Assembly (NCBI GenBank): GCA_014238065.1
Contig: JABABU010000051.1
Coordinates: 1 to 64,000 of the forward strand
Direction of reading: 5' to 3'
From: Actinomycetota bacterium
Lineage (GTDB): Bacteria; Actinomycetota; Acidimicrobiia; Acidimicrobiales; Poriferisodalaceae
DNA length: 64,000 nt
This document shows positions 26,244 through 34,670 of this stretch, piece by piece. Under the pieces are notes generated by a model. The model had not been told where the DNA came from and searched no databases. It saw only the letters and a program-made list of their open reading frames with translations. The first letter of the stretch is position 1, and each line of letters begins with the position of its first letter. The position numbers were made by a program, and so were the translations under genes.

Positions 26244-27598
26244 GACGAGCCTCGGCGCTCCTCGCCCTTGCCCTCACTGCGGCTGCGTGCACTGGCGGGG
26301 CGCCGCGCGCAACGATTCAAACGACTATTCCGACGACGACCGACACCGCGCCGGCGGGAGAAGAGTCGGTCCTGACTCCAACGACGGACAGCGGTATTCC
26401 TGACGAGTCCGATGCTGCCCGAGGTGGCGTCGAGTACGGCGAGCCGGCACGAGATCGACTCCTGATCTCCACGCGCGACCGGTCAATTGCTCTCGTCGAT
26501 CCTGACGGAACCAACGAACTCGTGCTGCACCCGAGTGAAGATGGACTCGCCGCTTATCCCATCTGGGCACCGAATGGTGAGCGAGTGGCCTGGTCGGCTG
26601 TCTCGCCGGAATCGGAGGGCGAGGTCAGCTTCAGCATGATCTCGGCCAACGTCGACGGCTCGAACCGGACCACGATGGCGACCCCGTTTGCCTCGTACTA
26701 CGCCGCCTACGACTCCTCGTCGACCGTTCTCGCAGTTCTCGGCAACGACACCATCGGCCAGGGCACAGCACTGGCGGTGGGTCTCGCCGACCGAGACTCT
26801 TCGGCCGAGCGTCGAGACGGCGACGCGCCTTCGTACTATTTCACCTGGGACACGACTGGGCCGGGAATCATCGCTCATGCTCGCGATGGTGTTCGGCTCC
26901 TTACGCCAGGCGAAACTCCTCGGACTCTCGACGTCGGTCGTGGCTTCTACCAGCCGCCTCTGGTCACAGGTGCCCCTGGCGAGATCGTCTTCGGGCAAGG
27001 CAGCGACGCACTCGGTGCCATCCAAGTCGGGAACTTCCTCAGCGGTGGTGTACGCACGCTCGCAACGCATCAAGGCAACGCGTGGATGCTCATGAACCCT
27101 GATGGGAACCAGTTGGCTGTCAAGACAACCGGACGTATCGGCGAACCAGACCCCACCACGGACCCGGTCGTTCCAGACGACGTGCCGTTCCTCGTCCAAG
27201 GGATCGACATCATCGACATCCAGTCCGGGTCGGTAACCCGCGTCGATGACGATGTGCCCATCGCGTTCTTCTGGAGTCCTGACGGCGAGAAGCTTCTGAT
27301 CGCAGACTTCCAGCCCCTCGACGGAATCTCCCTCTTTCAATGGAAGCTCTACGAAGGCGGCGAGGTGCGAGACGTCGGTCAACCGTTCACGCCGAGTTCT
27401 GACTTCGGAGGCCGGTACCTCCCGTTCTTCGACCAGTACGCGATCAGCATCGACATCTGGTCACCAGACAGCACGCGCTTCGTGTACCCGGGCCACAACG
27501 CGGCTGGTGGTGACGGTCTCTGGGTTCACGATCTCAGAACCGATACCGCCAAGATGATCTACGAAGGCGGCACCTTCGCCGTGTGGTCCCCGACCTGA
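26240..27598 (+). CDS. Beta-propeller (TolB/PD40-like) lipoprotein
   Basis: A 452-residue lipoprotein: MRRASALLALALTAAAC with Cys17, then a Thr/Pro-rich linker (TTIPTTTDTAPAG) of the kind that spans the cell wall. Repeated strands with WAPNGERVAWSAVS, WSPDGEKLLIADF and WSPDSTRFVYPGH are PD40/WD40-type blades as in TolB and DPP-IV propellers. No catalytic triad is visible, so it is a likely binding or sensing domain. The ATG overlaps the protease stop (ATGA). It closes the three-gene cassette; 115 bp separate it from the iron ABC gene. Confidence 0.82.
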   Translation: MRRASALLALALTAAACTGGAPRATIQTTIPTTTDTAPAGEESVLTPTTDSGIPDESDAARGGVEYGEPARDRLLISTRDRSIALVDPDGTNELVLHPSEDGLAAYPIWAPNGERVAWSAVSPESEGEVSFSMISANVDGSNRTTMATPFASYYAAYDSSSTVLAVLGNDTIGQGTALAVGLADRDSSAERRDGDAPSYYFTWDTTGPGIIAHARDGVRLLTPGETPRTLDVGRGFYQPPLVTGAPGEIVFGQGSDALGAIQVGNFLSGGVRTLATHQGNAWMLMNPDGNQLAVKTTGRIGEPDPTTDPVVPDDVPFLVQGIDIIDIQSGSVTRVDDDVPIAFFWSPDGEKLLIADFQPLDGISLFQWKLYEGGEVRDVGQPFTPSSDFGGRYLPFFDQYAISIDIWSPDSTRFVYPGHNAAGGDGLWVHDLRTDTAKMIYEGGTFAVWSPT

Positions 27599-27713
27599 CG
27601 TACTCACCCTGACAGATCGGTGCGTCTCGAAGCGTCGAGGCGCTGTCGAGCTTCGATTTTCCGGTCATCGCCCTTCGTCACGTGGTGACAGGCGCAGGTA
27701 ACCTCTGGCCGCA

Positions 27714-28778
27714 GTGAATCTCTCGAACGCCAACGGCCCTGCCAACCGGACCTCTGGGTCGGTGTCCATCACCGTCACCGAAGTTTCCGTTTCATATGAC
27801 GGGCCAGCTGTGCTCGACGATGTCGATGTAACTGTGCGAGCCGGATCACACTTGGCGCTACTCGGGCCGAGCGGGTGCGGCAAGACCACGTTGCTGCGTG
27901 CCATTGCGGGCCTCGAACCGCTCACCTCCGGCGAAATCAAGCTGGGCGACGAGGTGGTCTCCGGCAACGGTCACCACCGTTCTCCCGAACGCCGACGTGT
28001 CGGCATGGTGTTTCAGGATTGGGCGCTGTTTCCGCACATGTCAGTGGCAGGAAACGTCGGGTACGGACTGGCGCGGGCCGAGCGCGGCAGCACACGTGTC
28101 GACGAGGTGCTCGAGATGGTTGGTCTTGCCGGTCTGGGAAGTCGAGCGCCTCACACACTCTCTGGAGGTCAGCAACAGCGCGTGGCACTGGCGAGAGCGC
28201 TCGCGCCGCGACCCACGGTCTTACTGCTCGACGAGCCTTTCTCGAATCTCGACTCTGCGCTTCGGGTCGAAGTCAGGACCGAGGTCCATCGCCTCTTGAC
28301 CGAACTCGACGTCACGACGGTGTTCGTGACCCATGATCAAGATGAGGCGTTCATCCTCGGCGACCATGTCGCAGTGATGTCAGAGGGCCGAATTCGTCAG
28401 CTCGGGACGCCGACCGAGCTGTATGCACGACCTGTCGATCCCTGGGTCGCACAATTTGTCGGCGAGGCGAACCTGATCGTCGGCATCGCCTCTGGTCGCG
28501 TTGCGACAACGGCCGTGGGCCAGGTTCCCCTGTCCACGGACCACATGGGGACGGTCGATGTTCTGCTTCGTCCGGAAGACCTTTCGATCGAGTCCGGTGA
28601 CGGCGCGTCGATCGAACTCATCGAGTACTACGGGCACGACACCACCTACGAGCTCGCTCTACGCGACGGAACATCGGTACGCGCGAGAATGGCGTCGGCA
28701 CCCAGGTTCACGCGAAACGACACCGTCGATGTTCATTTCGCCGGCGAGACCACAGTTGCGTGGCGGGTGGACAGCTGA
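27714..28778 (+). CDS. fbpC: ABC transporter ATP-binding protein, ferric iron type
   Basis: A 354-residue ATPase. Walker A GPSGCGKTT (51-59), Q-loop Q101, signature LSGGQQQRVALARAL (149 onward), Walker B VLLLDEPFSNLD (D173/E174) and H-loop FVTHDQDEAF are intact. A TOBE-like C-terminal regulatory domain (VDVLLRPEDLSIE) follows, as in FbpC/PotA/CysA-type importers. Specificity for Fe(III) is inferred from the downstream binding protein with paired tyrosines and the fused two-domain permease. GTG start. A short inverted repeat GTCAC-GTG-GTGAC (27677-27689) lies 25 nt upstream. The gene symbol is by family resemblance. Confidence 0.85.
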   Translation: MNLSNANGPANRTSGSVSITVTEVSVSYDGPAVLDDVDVTVRAGSHLALLGPSGCGKTTLLRAIAGLEPLTSGEIKLGDEVVSGNGHHRSPERRRVGMVFQDWALFPHMSVAGNVGYGLARAERGSTRVDEVLEMVGLAGLGSRAPHTLSGGQQQRVALARALAPRPTVLLLDEPFSNLDSALRVEVRTEVHRLLTELDVTTVFVTHDQDEAFILGDHVAVMSEGRIRQLGTPTELYARPVDPWVAQFVGEANLIVGIASGRVATTAVGQVPLSTDHMGTVDVLLRPEDLSIESGDGASIELIEYYGHDTTYELALRDGTSVRARMASAPRFTRNDTVDVHFAGETTVAWRVDS

Positions 28779-28816
28779 ACCACACACCGAGCGGTGAAAG
28801 GCATGACAAACGTACT

Positions 28817-28836
28817 GTGTTAAGTATGCTTGACAC
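28817..28836. promoter_or_regulatory. Palindromic operator candidate for the iron transporter
   Basis: GTGTTAAGTATGCTTGACAC: a 20-bp imperfect dyad in which 16 of 20 positions match its own reverse complement. It overlaps the -35 TTGACA (28830-28835), so a bound protein would block RNA polymerase. It does not clearly match the canonical IdeR/DtxR box. Confidence 0.5.
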
Positions 28837-28859
28837 CTTCGAAGCAAGCTTCTTATGAT
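28830..28859 (+). promoter_or_regulatory. Near-consensus sigma-70 promoter of the iron-binding lipoprotein gene
   Basis: TTGACA (28830-28835), 18-nt spacer, TATGAT (28854-28859), with the -10 ending 6 nt before the ATG at 28866, so the mRNA should be leaderless. A second small inverted repeat GAAGC-AA-GCTTC (28841-28852) lies in the spacer. Confidence 0.75.
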
Positions 28860-28865
28860 GCCTCG

Positions 28866-29912
28866 ATGCACTCCCCCTTGCAACGCGTCAACCCGACGCG
28901 CCGTCTGGCCCGAGTAACGGTTCTCGTTCTGTCGGTCGGCCTCATAGCCACGGCTTGTAGCTCCGATTCCAGCCAGGAGTCAGCCAATCTCACCGTGTAC
29001 TCGGGACGGGGCGAGGACCTGATTCAGCCGGTGTTAGACCTGTTCGAGGAGCGCACCGGCATCGCGGTCGACGTTCGCTACGGCAGCTCCTCGGAGATGG
29101 CATTGCTCATCGACACCGAGGGCGAGCGCTCCCCTGCCGACGTGTTCATCTCACAGAGCCCAGGCGCCGTCGGCTTCCTCGAACAGCAGGATCGTCTCGA
29201 ACTCCTGACCGACTCGATCATCGGCCGAGTCTCTGATGACTTCTCAGGCGCCGACAATCGCTGGGTCGGCATCACCGGGCGGGTGCGAGTGCTCGTGTAC
29301 AACACCGATGCTGTCGACCCGGCCGATCTGCCTGGATCGTTCCTCGAACTGACGGAAACAGCATACGCGGGCCGTGTAGGAGTCGCCCCGGGCAACGGAT
29401 CGTTCCAGGACTTCGTCACTGCGGTACGTAGCGACCTCGGCGACGCCGCGACATTGACATGGCTCCGAGGCATGGCTGCCAACGGTTCACCGAACTATCC
29501 CAAGAACTCAGCCATCGTCGACGCCGTCGCTCGTGGCGAGGTCGACATGGGACTCGTAAACCACTACTACCTCGTCGAAGCGCTCGAAGAGGATCCCAGT
29601 CTGCCAGCAGCGAACCATGTGTTCCCCGAGGGCGACCTTGGCTCACTGCTCATCGTGAGCGCAGCAGCCATACTCGACTCGAGCGACAACAAAGATGCCG
29701 CTACCGACCTGCTCGAGTTCCTGCTCTCCGACGACGCTCAAGCCCTGTCGGCGAACGCCGAGAAGGAGTATCCACTGGTCGGAGGCATCGCGCAGCCAGA
29801 AGGGTTGCTGCCATTGGACGATCTCGCCGCGGCCGTGATTGACCTGAACGTGCTCGCGGGCGGCCTCAGTGGAACTCAGGAGCTGATCGATCAGAGTGAC
29901 CTCTCCCAGTAG
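28866..29912 (+). CDS. fbpA: Ferric-iron-binding lipoprotein (FbpA-like)
   Basis: A 348-residue substrate-binding protein of a binding-protein-dependent importer. Lipobox LIATAC with Cys31. The mature part starts NLTVYSGRGEDLIQPVLDLFEERTGI, the usual opening of Fe(III)-binding periplasmic proteins. VNHYYLVEALEEDP holds the adjacent tyrosines Y234/Y235 that coordinate Fe(III) in FbpA/FutA. GSPNYPKNSAIVDAVARGEVDMG is the family signature before them. The ATG at 28866 is preferred over an upstream codon because the promoter places the transcript start there. It is followed by the permease with a 17-nt overlap. Confidence 0.9.
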   Translation: MHSPLQRVNPTRRLARVTVLVLSVGLIATACSSDSSQESANLTVYSGRGEDLIQPVLDLFEERTGIAVDVRYGSSSEMALLIDTEGERSPADVFISQSPGAVGFLEQQDRLELLTDSIIGRVSDDFSGADNRWVGITGRVRVLVYNTDAVDPADLPGSFLELTETAYAGRVGVAPGNGSFQDFVTAVRSDLGDAATLTWLRGMAANGSPNYPKNSAIVDAVARGEVDMGLVNHYYLVEALEEDPSLPAANHVFPEGDLGSLLIVSAAAILDSSDNKDAATDLLEFLLSDDAQALSANAEKEYPLVGGIAQPEGLLPLDDLAAAVIDLNVLAGGLSGTQELIDQSDLSQ

Positions 29913-31518
29913 CGACGCCGCTGCCCAGCGGTCAATGCGACGGCGGCCGCCAAAGGCCCTCGTCGCGGTCTCCGGCGCGGTCGGCCTGCTGTTCATCGCT
30001 CCCTTTGCCTACGTCGTAACTCAGAACCTGAGGCTCGGCGCCGACTTCGGCGAGATCCTCACCGATGGCGACACGTGGGCCACGCTTCGGCGTTCGTTCA
30101 GCTTGGCGATCTTCGTGTCGGTGTCGGCTGCGGTCATCGGTACCGGTCTGGCCTGGACGGTGGTGCGAACTGACGTTCCGTTCAAGAAACTGCTCGCCGT
30201 CATCGCGCCGCTCCCCCTGGTCTTCCCGTCTTTCGTAGGTGCGACCGCCCTCATCAGCGGCTTCGCCACCGGTGGCCTTCTCGAACAGATCGTCGAGCCT
30301 GCCGGCATCTCCCTCCCGGAGCTCAGAGGGTTCAGGGCGGCCTGGTTCGTTCTCACGCTCTTCACCTACCCGTACGTGTACCTGCCGGTCGCGGCTCGAC
30401 TTCGGCACTTGCCCCGATCGTTTGAGGAGAGCGGTCGCATTCTCGGCCGCTCACCGGCCGAGGTGTTCGGCACCATCGTGTGGCCACAGATAAGAACCGC
30501 CACCTCGGCAGGTGCCCTCCTGGTGTTCCTCTACACGATCTCCGACTTCGGAGCGGTCGAACTCCTCAGGTACGACACGTTCACGAGGAAGATCTACGCC
30601 AATCAGCTCGCCGATCGGGGTACGGCCATGGCGTTCTCTCTGATGCTGGGCATCATCGCCCTCGCTGTCGTCGCCGCCGAACGCTCCCTGATACGGCGCG
30701 ACCCACCTGCTCCGGTGGCGACCAAAGGCCGGTCGATGCCGATCGCGCTGCGAGCTTGGCGGTGGCCGACATTCGCGGCGATCGTCGCTTTCTTCGCGAT
30801 CGCCATCGTTGGACCGGTGGCGTCACTGGCCCACTGGACGATCCGGGGTGTAAACGCAACACGGTCCACAGGGTCGCTCGCGCTCAGCTCACACGGCCTC
30901 TTCGATGCGATCACCAACACCGTGCTCATCAGTTCTGTCGCTGCGATCGTGACCGTCGCGGTGGTGCTTCCGATCGCGTACCTGTCATCGCGGCACACCG
31001 GCCGATTCAGTGACGTCGCCCACGGCCTTGTCGTTGCGGGGTTTGCGTTGCCAGGCCTCGTGACAGCCCTTGCCATCGTGTTCTGGGTCCTGAGGACAGA
31101 CGCGCTCATCGGTCTGTATCAGACGCTGCCACTGCTCATCCTCGCCTACGTCGTCCACTTCGGGGCTCAGGCCTCTGGCGCAGCACGCCTTGCGGTCAAC
31201 ACGATCCCACGACCTCTCGAGGACGCGGCAAGGATGCTCGGCGCCCCGAGGACGCGCCGCTTTTTCACCATCGAGCTGCCCATCATGATTCCTGGCCTCA
31301 TCGCTGCCGGTGGCCTCGTCTTACTGTCGACGATGAAGGAATTACCGGCAACGCTGCTTCTCTCACCGACCGGGTTCGACACACTCGCGACCGAGATCTG
31401 GGCGTCGATGGACGCTGTGTCGTACGCCCAGGCGGGACTCGAGTCGATGGCCCTCCTCGCCGTTTCGGCCGTGCTGACCTGGACACTCGTCATACGCGTG
31501 GCCGATCGGTTGGACTAG
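29896..31518 (+). CDS. fbpB: ABC transporter permease, fused two-domain ferric iron type
   Basis: A 540-residue integral membrane protein with about twelve hydrophobic segments arranged as two BPD_transp_1 modules. EAA-like loops are visible in EESGRILGRSPAEVFGTIVWPQIR (first half) and EDAARMLGAPRTRRFFTIELPIMIPG (second half), the sites that contact the ATPase. This duplicated permease is typical of FbpB/ThiP-type importers. GTG start overlaps the last 17 nt of the binding-protein gene, so translation is coupled. Part of an ATPase - binding protein - permease operon. Confidence 0.9.
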   Translation: MTSPSSDAAAQRSMRRRPPKALVAVSGAVGLLFIAPFAYVVTQNLRLGADFGEILTDGDTWATLRRSFSLAIFVSVSAAVIGTGLAWTVVRTDVPFKKLLAVIAPLPLVFPSFVGATALISGFATGGLLEQIVEPAGISLPELRGFRAAWFVLTLFTYPYVYLPVAARLRHLPRSFEESGRILGRSPAEVFGTIVWPQIRTATSAGALLVFLYTISDFGAVELLRYDTFTRKIYANQLADRGTAMAFSLMLGIIALAVVAAERSLIRRDPPAPVATKGRSMPIALRAWRWPTFAAIVAFFAIAIVGPVASLAHWTIRGVNATRSTGSLALSSHGLFDAITNTVLISSVAAIVTVAVVLPIAYLSSRHTGRFSDVAHGLVVAGFALPGLVTALAIVFWVLRTDALIGLYQTLPLLILAYVVHFGAQASGAARLAVNTIPRPLEDAARMLGAPRTRRFFTIELPIMIPGLIAAGGLVLLSTMKELPATLLLSPTGFDTLATEIWASMDAVSYAQAGLESMALLAVSAVLTWTLVIRVADRLD

Positions 31519-31527
31519 AACAACAAC

Positions 31528-32559
31528 GTGGAATTCGGACTTCTCAGCCTTGGGGACCACCGCGCTGACCCTGCGACAGGACACCGCACCACCCAATCCG
31601 AGCGCCACGCCAACATCGTCGAGTACCTCGACGCTGCCGAGCCGCTCGGCTTCGACACTGTCGTCGCCGGCGAGCATCACTTCGGCGACTTCATCATGTC
31701 TGTCCCTCAGATGTTCCTGTCTCGGATCGCCGGCCGGACGTCTGCGATTCGGCTCGCGTCCGGCGTGACACTGCTTCCCCATCACGATCCGGTCAGAGTC
31801 GCCGAAGACTTCGCGACGCTAGACGTGCTCAGCGGTGGCAGAGCCGAACTCTGGGTCGGCAAGGGAGTCGAGCCTGCCATTTACGAGAAGTTCGGCCAGG
31901 ACCGACATCGATCAGCCGAAATGCAAGATGAGGGTCTCGAACTGCTGACCCGGCTGTGGACCGAGCACAACGTGTCCTGGTCGGGTGAGTTCCGTCCACC
32001 ACTCGACAATGCGACCGTCGAGCCTCGCCCGGTTCAGGACCCTCACCCTCCGATATATGTCGCGTCGGGAAGTCTCGGCTCAGCGGTTGCCGCCGGACAA
32101 GCCGGCTTCGGGCTCACCGCGACAGCCCTGTCGGCAGAGTTGAGGGACCTCGGCGAAGCGAGCGCCGCGTACCGGGACGCATTCGTGGGCCGACATCGCG
32201 ACGCGAAGTCTCAGATCTCGATGACATGTCACGTCCACGTCGCGCCAACGACCCAAGAGGCTCGGGACCATCTCGCCATCTACCAACCGCCGTTCCAGAA
32301 GTGGGTGTTCTCGAAGCGCATGGGAGTACCTGCCGAGTCCGTCGAACTACCTCGACGGATCACGGACTTCGCTTGGAACAATTGTGCGGTCATCTGCGGG
32401 AGTCCAGAAGAAGTCACCGACCGCGTGGGTCGAGTCGCAGAAGTGACCGGATGCGACAGAGTCATCGCGCAAATGGACTACGGGGGCCAGCCGTGGCCGA
32501 AGGTGATGCGATCGCTCGACTTGTTCTCGAGTGAGGTCATGCCGCAACTCCGAGACTGA
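31528..32559 (+). CDS. LLM-class flavin-dependent oxidoreductase
   Basis: A 343-residue bacterial-luciferase-like monooxygenase. MEFGLLSLGDHRADPATGHRTT at the N-terminus, AGEHHFGDFIMSVPQMFLSRIAGRT, RLASGVTLLPHHDPVRVAEDFATLDVLSGGRAELWVGKG and the C-terminal CGSPEEVTDRVGRVAEV are typical of the group. GTG start 9 nt after the permease stop, so it may be read through from the iron operon. Substrate and flavin (FMN or F420) unknown. Confidence 0.9.
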   Translation: MEFGLLSLGDHRADPATGHRTTQSERHANIVEYLDAAEPLGFDTVVAGEHHFGDFIMSVPQMFLSRIAGRTSAIRLASGVTLLPHHDPVRVAEDFATLDVLSGGRAELWVGKGVEPAIYEKFGQDRHRSAEMQDEGLELLTRLWTEHNVSWSGEFRPPLDNATVEPRPVQDPHPPIYVASGSLGSAVAAGQAGFGLTATALSAELRDLGEASAAYRDAFVGRHRDAKSQISMTCHVHVAPTTQEARDHLAIYQPPFQKWVFSKRMGVPAESVELPRRITDFAWNNCAVICGSPEEVTDRVGRVAEVTGCDRVIAQMDYGGQPWPKVMRSLDLFSSEVMPQLRD

Positions 32560-32567
32560 GGATCGAG

Positions 32568-32696
32568 ATGGACGAACCAACAATGCGAACCCTCATGGAC
32601 AGAATGCCCGCCGCATATCCTGCGGGCGACGCCGACGGCCGCATCGCCGAGAAACACACCTACTGGAAACAGCAGAGTCAAGGTCCAGCGCATTGA
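32568..32696 (+). CDS. Small coupled ORF (42 aa)
   Basis: A 42-residue frame beginning MDEPTMRTLMDRMPAAYPAG and ending WKQQSQGPAH, starting 8 nt after the LLM gene with GAGGATCG upstream as a possible RBS. Its TGA overlaps the TTG start of the next gene (TTGA). The placement bridges two genes exactly as a coupled cistron would. No homologue recognised. Confidence 0.4.
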   Translation: MDEPTMRTLMDRMPAAYPAGDADGRIAEKHTYWKQQSQGPAH

Positions 32697-34126
32697 CGAG
32701 CCTCTACGCCAAGACTGTCGTGTTCGTCGCATCGGCGGCAGTCCTGGTGCTCGAGATTCTCGCCGGCAGGTTGATGGCTCCGTACGTTGGCGTGTCACTT
32801 GAGACGTTCACCGGCATCATCGGAACCGTTCTTGCCGGCATCGCGCTCGGCAGCGCAGTCGGCGGTCGCCTCGCCGACAAGGGCAACCCTGTCGCGTTGA
32901 TCGCCGGGGCCTACGGATTCGGAGGCATCCTCGCATGGGCCTCGATCCCCATCATCGCTGCTCTTGGCCCTGGTATGAGCGCGCAGCCGGCATCGATCGT
33001 CGCGCTGACCGCAACTGCGTTCTTCGCTCCGGCAGCTGCGTTGAGCGCAGTGACACCGATGGCAGCAAAGGCTCACCTCACCGACCTCGATGAAACCGGA
33101 GCCGTCATCGGCGATCTCTCCGCAAGCAGCACGGCCGGCGCCCTCTGCGGCACCTTTCTCACAGGATTCGTACTCGTGGCTGCATTGCCGACGAGCACCA
33201 TCATTCTCATCGTGGGCTCGGTGTTGGTTGTGGGAGGCCTGCTGATCGCGCTTCGACTGACAACCATTCGGCCATCGTTGGGCGCAGTCGTCCTGGGAGC
33301 GGCCGCTCTTGCCGGAGGGCTGGTCACGCCGAGTCGATGCGAGGAAGAGACCGCCTACAACTGCGTCCGCATCGAAACCGACGCCGACAATTCTTCGGGC
33401 CGAAGCGTCTACATCAACTACCTCCGCAACTCATATGTCGACATCGACGACCCGACAAATCTCGGGTTTCGCTACACCCGTCTATTCGGAGCCGTCGTCG
33501 ACGCCATGCCGCCAGGGCCACTGCGCGCCGTCCACATCGGGGGAGCCGGAGTCGCATTCCCGAGATACGTCGCGGAGACTCGACCCGGAAGCAACCAGGT
33601 CGTGCTCGAGATCGACGGCGGCATCATCGCGCTTGCAGAACGCGACCTCGGCCTCGTGGTCGGCCAAGGGATCGATGTGGTGATCGGGGACGCCAGGCTC
33701 GCCCTCGGCGACCTGGAAACGGACGCGTATGACTTCATCGTCGGCGATGCGTTCAGCGGCATCACGGTGCCGTGGCATCTCACCACCTCAGAGGTCGTGG
33801 CCGAGTTCGATCGGCTGCTCGTTGACAATGGCATCTACGTCATGAACCTCATCGATGGTGGCGAGAGTCGCTTCGCCAGAGCACAACTGGCAACGCTGGA
33901 GGAACACTTCGACTACCTGAGCGTGGTGATTCCGATCGGTGACACGGTCACCCGGTCGGTGGTGAATCAGGTACTGATCGCGTCAGACACGCCGATCCCG
34001 AGGGTCGACATCAGTTTTGACGACGGACAACTGTTCACCGGCTCGGCCATCTCCGAGTTCATCGATGGGGCAAACGTGCTGACCGACGACTTCGCACCTG
34101 TCGATCAGTTGACCAAGAACGAGTAG
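32693..34126 (+). CDS. Membrane-anchored spermidine-synthase-like protein
   Basis: A 477-residue fused protein. Residues ~1-210 form six or so membrane helices like the N-terminal part of the 'fused MFS/spermidine synthase' family (VLVLEILAGRLMAPYVGVSLETFTGIIG). The C-terminal half is a class I methyltransferase-like SpeE domain (VHIGGAGVAFPRYVAE, VVLEIDGGIIALAE, VIGDARLALGD, FIVGDAFSGITVPWHLTT). The catalytic aspartate motif of true aminopropyltransferases is altered to GDAFSG, so spermidine synthesis should not be assumed. The TTG start is chosen from the TTGA overlap with the 42-aa frame and because the membrane domain begins at once. Converges on yqeY with a 4-nt gap. Confidence 0.85.
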   Translation: MTSLYAKTVVFVASAAVLVLEILAGRLMAPYVGVSLETFTGIIGTVLAGIALGSAVGGRLADKGNPVALIAGAYGFGGILAWASIPIIAALGPGMSAQPASIVALTATAFFAPAAALSAVTPMAAKAHLTDLDETGAVIGDLSASSTAGALCGTFLTGFVLVAALPTSTIILIVGSVLVVGGLLIALRLTTIRPSLGAVVLGAAALAGGLVTPSRCEEETAYNCVRIETDADNSSGRSVYINYLRNSYVDIDDPTNLGFRYTRLFGAVVDAMPPGPLRAVHIGGAGVAFPRYVAETRPGSNQVVLEIDGGIIALAERDLGLVVGQGIDVVIGDARLALGDLETDAYDFIVGDAFSGITVPWHLTTSEVVAEFDRLLVDNGIYVMNLIDGGESRFARAQLATLEEHFDYLSVVIPIGDTVTRSVVNQVLIASDTPIPRVDISFDDGQLFTGSAISEFIDGANVLTDDFAPVDQLTKNE

Positions 34127-34130
34127 CCAC

Positions 34131-34580
34131 TCAGATCGCCAACTTCGCCTTCACCGCTTCGGCGACGGTTCTGCCGTCAGCCCGACCAGCAACCTTGGCG
34201 TTCACAGCCTTCATCGCCTGGCCCATGTCGGCCATCGAGGTGAAGCCGCCCTCGGCGAGGGCGTCGTCGATGATCGCGGCAAGCGCATCATCACCGAGTT
34301 GTTCTGGCAGGTAGGCCTGGAGTACCTCCAACTCGGCGCGCTCGTCAGCGGCCTTCTCCGGCCTGTCGCCTGCGTCGAATGCTTCTGCGGCCTCGACCCT
34401 TCGTTTGGCCTGAGCCTTGATGACCTTTTCGACCTCTTCGTCGGTGAGCATCACCGCGGTCTTGCCGGCAACCTCGGCCTCCTGCACGGCGGCGATGATG
34501 GCGCGTGTCGTTCGCAGCACCACCGCGTCACGACTCTTCATGGCTGCAGTCATGTCCTGACGGATCTTGTCGATCAGCAT
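34131..34580 (-). CDS. yqeY: YqeY/GatB-like domain protein
   Basis: A 149-residue all-helical protein matching the whole YqeY family: LIDKIRQDMTAAMKSRD at the start, LRTTRAIIAAVQEAEV, then AYLPEQLGDDALAAIIDDAL and GQAMKAVNAKVAGRADGRTVAEAVK. This C-terminal helical bundle is shared with GatB of the Asp/Glu-tRNA amidotransferase and probably binds tRNA; the cellular role is not established. The ATG at 34580 is chosen because the family begins there. Confidence 0.9.
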   Translation of the reverse strand: MLIDKIRQDMTAAMKSRDAVVLRTTRAIIAAVQEAEVAGKTAVMLTDEEVEKVIKAQAKRRVEAAEAFDAGDRPEKAADERAELEVLQAYLPEQLGDDALAAIIDDALAEGGFTSMADMGQAMKAVNAKVAGRADGRTVAEAVKAKLAI

Positions 34581-34637
34581 GCTGGCGAACGTATCACCAC
34601 GTACCAACAGCGCCGATGTTCTTCGCGATGGCAAGAC

Positions 34638-34658
34638 TGACGGTGTCTGACACCGTCA
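34638..34658. repeat. 21-bp perfect palindrome
   Basis: TGACGGTGTC-T-GACACCGTCA: 10-bp arms with a single central base, 13 nt downstream of the minus-strand Rieske-fusion stop and upstream of yqeY. The first 15 bases recur at 15008-15022, again downstream of a minus-strand stop. Could be a REP-like element, an operator or a factor-dependent terminator; there is no T-tract. Confidence 0.55.
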
Positions 34659-34670
34659 CTCTCATCTGGC

